In this document: positions 5,801-6,712 of the stretch, in pieces
Numbering within the stretch: the first letter of the stretch is position 1
How the letters are laid out: every line of letters begins with the position of its first letter
NCBI GenBank assembly: GCA_022708765.1
Contig: JAKIYB010000196.1
Location: 434 to 7,145 of the forward strand
DNA from: Armatimonadota bacterium
Lineage (GTDB): Bacteria; Armatimonadota; Hebobacteria; CAIYQO01
DNA: 6,712 nucleotides
Reading direction: 5' to 3'
Notes under the pieces: model-generated
Told to the model about the DNA's origin: nothing
Seen by the model: only the letters and a program-made list of their open reading frames with translations
Database searches by the model: none
Made by a program: the position numbers and the translations under genes

Positions 5801-6712
5801 ACCCGCGAGGAGTTCGTCAGGCTAACCGTGCCGGAAATCGAGGCCACCGAGACTGCCAAAAAGGTCAAACAGCATATCACGGATATTACTGCCCGGGGGA
5901 GTGCGGCTTTTGAAACGCAACACCGGAGCAAAGGGGGCGCTGTCTTCGATATTGAAGTCCGCGCCAATGTCATTCATTTTGGCGGGAGGCCTGCTCTTAT
6001 CGCCATATGGCACGATATCACCGCGCGCAAGCAAGCTGAAGCCGAACGCGAACGCCTGCTGCATGCTATCGAGCAGTGGGCGGCGGAGATGGACACCACC
6101 ATCAGCGCCATCGCCGACGGAGTAATAATTTATGGGCCGGATGGCGTTATCGTCCGAATGAATGCGGCAACACGCGAGATTCTGGAGATGACCGACGCGA
6201 TTGCCGCGCTGTCAATACCCGAGCGCATTGCCTACTACGCGATAAAAACGGCGACGGGCACGCGGGTGGCTCTTGAGGACTACCCCCCGGTGCGCGCGCT
6301 GCACGGTGAAACAGTGCGCGGCATGGTGCTGTCGGTGACGCCGGACGGCGACACGCGGCGCTGGCTCTCGGTGAGCGCCACGCCGATTCTCACCCCGGAT
6401 GGTGACCTGCTGGGCGCCGTCGCCACCTTCGCCGATATCACCGAGCAGCGCGAACTGCAGCAGCGCCAGGAAGACCTGCTGCACATCGTCTCCCACGATC
6501 TGCGCATCCCGCTGACCGTCATCCTGGGGCACATGGAGCTGCTGGAGACGGATTTGCGCAAGCGGGAGCTGGATGGAGAACTGGCGCTGCATACCAGCAC
6601 CATCACCCGCAACGCCCACCGCCTGAATACCATGATCCATGACCTGGTAGACATGGCGCGCCTGGAAGGCAACCAGTTTGGGCTGGAATTGGCGGCGGTC
6701 CCGCTGCGGGAG
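2885..6712 (+). CDS. Nine-PAS sensor histidine kinase (3'-truncated by window edge)
   Basis: A single open frame of 1276 codons runs off the window end, with no stop. It is a predicted two-component sensor that autophosphorylates a histidine in response to an unknown signal. No signal peptide or membrane segment is visible, so it is probably cytosolic. Successive PAS/PAC units, each ending in a DIT(E)R-like linker, lie at about residues 28-145, 160-270, 282-395, 407-521, 533-646, 683-797, 809-922, 934-1046 and 1069-1186. Units 1, 2, 4 and 6 carry the HPDD motif of the PAS_3 type; unit 7 looks like PAS_4. A charged helical, coiled-coil-like linker (about 655-690) separates units 5 and 6. HisKA starts near 1196 with H-box HDLRIPLT; His1204 (codon 6494-6496) is the phosphoacceptor. 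The ATPase domain must lie downstream. I saw no LOV cysteine motif (NCRFLQ) or GAF domain, and cannot assign a cofactor. Units 3 and 5 are a recent-looking duplication. ATG 2867 is the alternative start (+6 residues). A response regulator or receiver domain may follow. Confidence 0.93.
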   Translation, partial: MADQDTPSGTDDKQCLEVELRDTRKRLKELTDLINRGVAVIFRWRLEPGASPVEYVSETVRQFGYTPEDFTAGRVSWPGITHPDDVPRLEAEVADYTARGERHFHQQYRIVTAGGEIRWIDDHTVAVHDDAGNLTHYEGMLLDITTQKQTEAALSRRDEELRLIVENTLDVLYTFDVRTGEVTYISPAVTRWHISPEEIIGRSVTDFIHPDDTEIVARDLETTVTTGKSFLSRFRLIVPDGRVVPVEEFGKPIWQDGAVVRITGVLRDITERVQAEEARSAMEQQFAQLFEAAPIPIALVTIEEDRYLAVNRAFEQLAEYSRDEVIGKTSREIGIFPDEPRMRQACMQLQQYGALRDYTAPYRTKSGAVRTALFAAQFIRISGREVLLTAAQDITERVRAEDALRTSEERFRALIEHSQDAVVMLDATGRFLYASPAAARINGYPLESFPAHSAFEIIHPDDLPTLQKNFQHLLQSPRGTLATQFRLQHANGEYRWVDATAQNLLDTPAIRAVVVNYRDITERKQAEEARRAMEWQFQLLFEAVPVPVTLTSVDAGQYLAVNRAFEQVTGYSRDDIIGQSVLDLNIFVHLEQHRQALEQLHQRGTLRDFVAQFYTKNGEVRTATFAGEFLDWHGKPALLTAALDITERVAAEEALQRAYAELEERVRARTAELTASNQALRESEERFHAFAELAPVGIFVGDASGEVTYVNERWSAITGWPREQALGTKWMDGIHPDDREYVTGVREVTFRERRESQLEYRYLTPDGIRKWLSVNVRPLLDADGAITGYIGTVLDTTARKQAEDALRAQTAILQLFFDCVPAAVAMFDTEMRYLAVSQRWHDDYGLNGRDIIGHSHYDVFPEIGERWKALHQRALAGEVLHCEEDPFPRADGTLDWVRWDLVPWRQPDGRIGGIIIFTEVITERKQAEEALQESETRYRALFENAADAIVLLDLQTLRFIDCNDLACQRLGYTREEFVRLTVPEIEATETAKKVKQHITDITARGSAAFETQHRSKGGAVFDIEVRANVIHFGGRPALIAIWHDITARKQAEAERERLLHAIEQWAAEMDTTISAIADGVIIYGPDGVIVRMNAATREILEMTDAIAALSIPERIAYYAIKTATGTRVALEDYPPVRALHGETVRGMVLSVTPDGDTRRWLSVSATPILTPDGDLLGAVATFADITEQRELQQRQEDLLHIVSHDLRIPLTVILGHMELLETDLRKRELDGELALHTSTITRNAHRLNTMIHDLVDMARLEGNQFGLELAAVPLRE
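3686..4096 (+). repeat. Intragenic duplication, copy A (linker + PAS3 + linker)
   Basis: This 137-codon segment runs from the DITER linker before PAS3 to the linker after it. It aligns without gaps to 4439-4849, with about 78 of 137 residues identical by hand count. Shared blocks include QAEEAR, LFEA, YLAVNRAFEQ, YSRD, VRTA and LLTAA. Its interior is AT-richer than copy B: 74 of 160 G/C at 3741-3900 by hand count. Confidence 0.85.
4439..4849 (+). repeat. Intragenic duplication, copy B (linker + PAS5 + linker)
   Basis: This is the partner of 3686-4096, exactly the same length and offset by 753 bp (251 codons), with PAS4 between the two. The roughly corresponding stretch 4491-4650 has 94 of 160 G/C by hand count, close to the surrounding gene and well above copy A. 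Confidence 0.85.

Noticed and set aside
2885..6442. LOV or GAF photoreceptor domains in the kinase
   Set aside because: No NCRFLQ-type cysteine motif and no GAF signature seen. The cysteines in PAS7 and PAS8 (for example FIDCND) are in ordinary PAS contexts.
3300..6450. Recurring GATATCACC-like DNA words roughly every 340-380 bp
   Set aside because: They encode the conserved DIT motif at the end of each PAS/PAC unit, so protein conservation explains them without a DNA-level repeat.

Overview
The window comes from a GC-rich bacterium that makes peptidoglycan (murF) and aromatic amino acids (aroB). It carries very large soluble multi-PAS sensor kinases of the kind common in Chloroflexota, Armatimonadota, cyanobacteria and deltaproteobacterial lineages. 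The phylum cannot be fixed from this sequence. The G-rich palindrome and CACC-rich repeats between genes loosely favour a Chloroflexota- or Armatimonadota-like genome, which is a low-confidence inference.

Layout. Positions 2-910 (+) hold the 3' five-sixths of aroB (3-dehydroquinate synthase), cut by the window start. Positions 911-1219 are a convergent intergenic region with no believable gene. It is filled with short repeats and hairpins: a G/C palindrome, a small hairpin, an 8-bp inverted repeat and a 16-bp-period tandem repeat touching the murF stop. Positions 1220-2602 (-) are a complete murF (UDP-MurNAc-tripeptide--D-Ala-D-Ala ligase). Positions 2603-2884 are a divergent intergenic region with an AT-rich core that probably holds promoters in both directions. 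From 2885 (+) to the window end runs one uninterrupted reading frame of at least 1276 codons. It encodes a histidine kinase with nine consecutive PAS domains followed by a HisKA dimerisation/phosphoacceptor domain. The ATPase domain lies beyond the window.

How the genes relate. aroB and murF are housekeeping biosynthetic genes that face each other. murF has a convergent neighbour downstream and a divergent one upstream, so it is probably transcribed alone, outside any dcw cell-wall cluster. The kinase has no evident functional link to either gene, and its signal and partner are unknown.

The most interesting signals are inside the kinase. A 137-codon segment (PAS3 plus linker) recurs without gaps 753 bp downstream (PAS5 plus linker) at about 57% amino-acid identity by hand count, yet the sampled parts of the two copies differ in GC by about 13 points. 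The H-box reads HDLRIPL, with Ile at the H+4 position that is normally Thr or Asn and is linked to phosphatase activity. I found no CRISPR array, RNA gene, insertion sequence, toxin-antitoxin pair or defence system, and nothing that amounts to a clearly new system.
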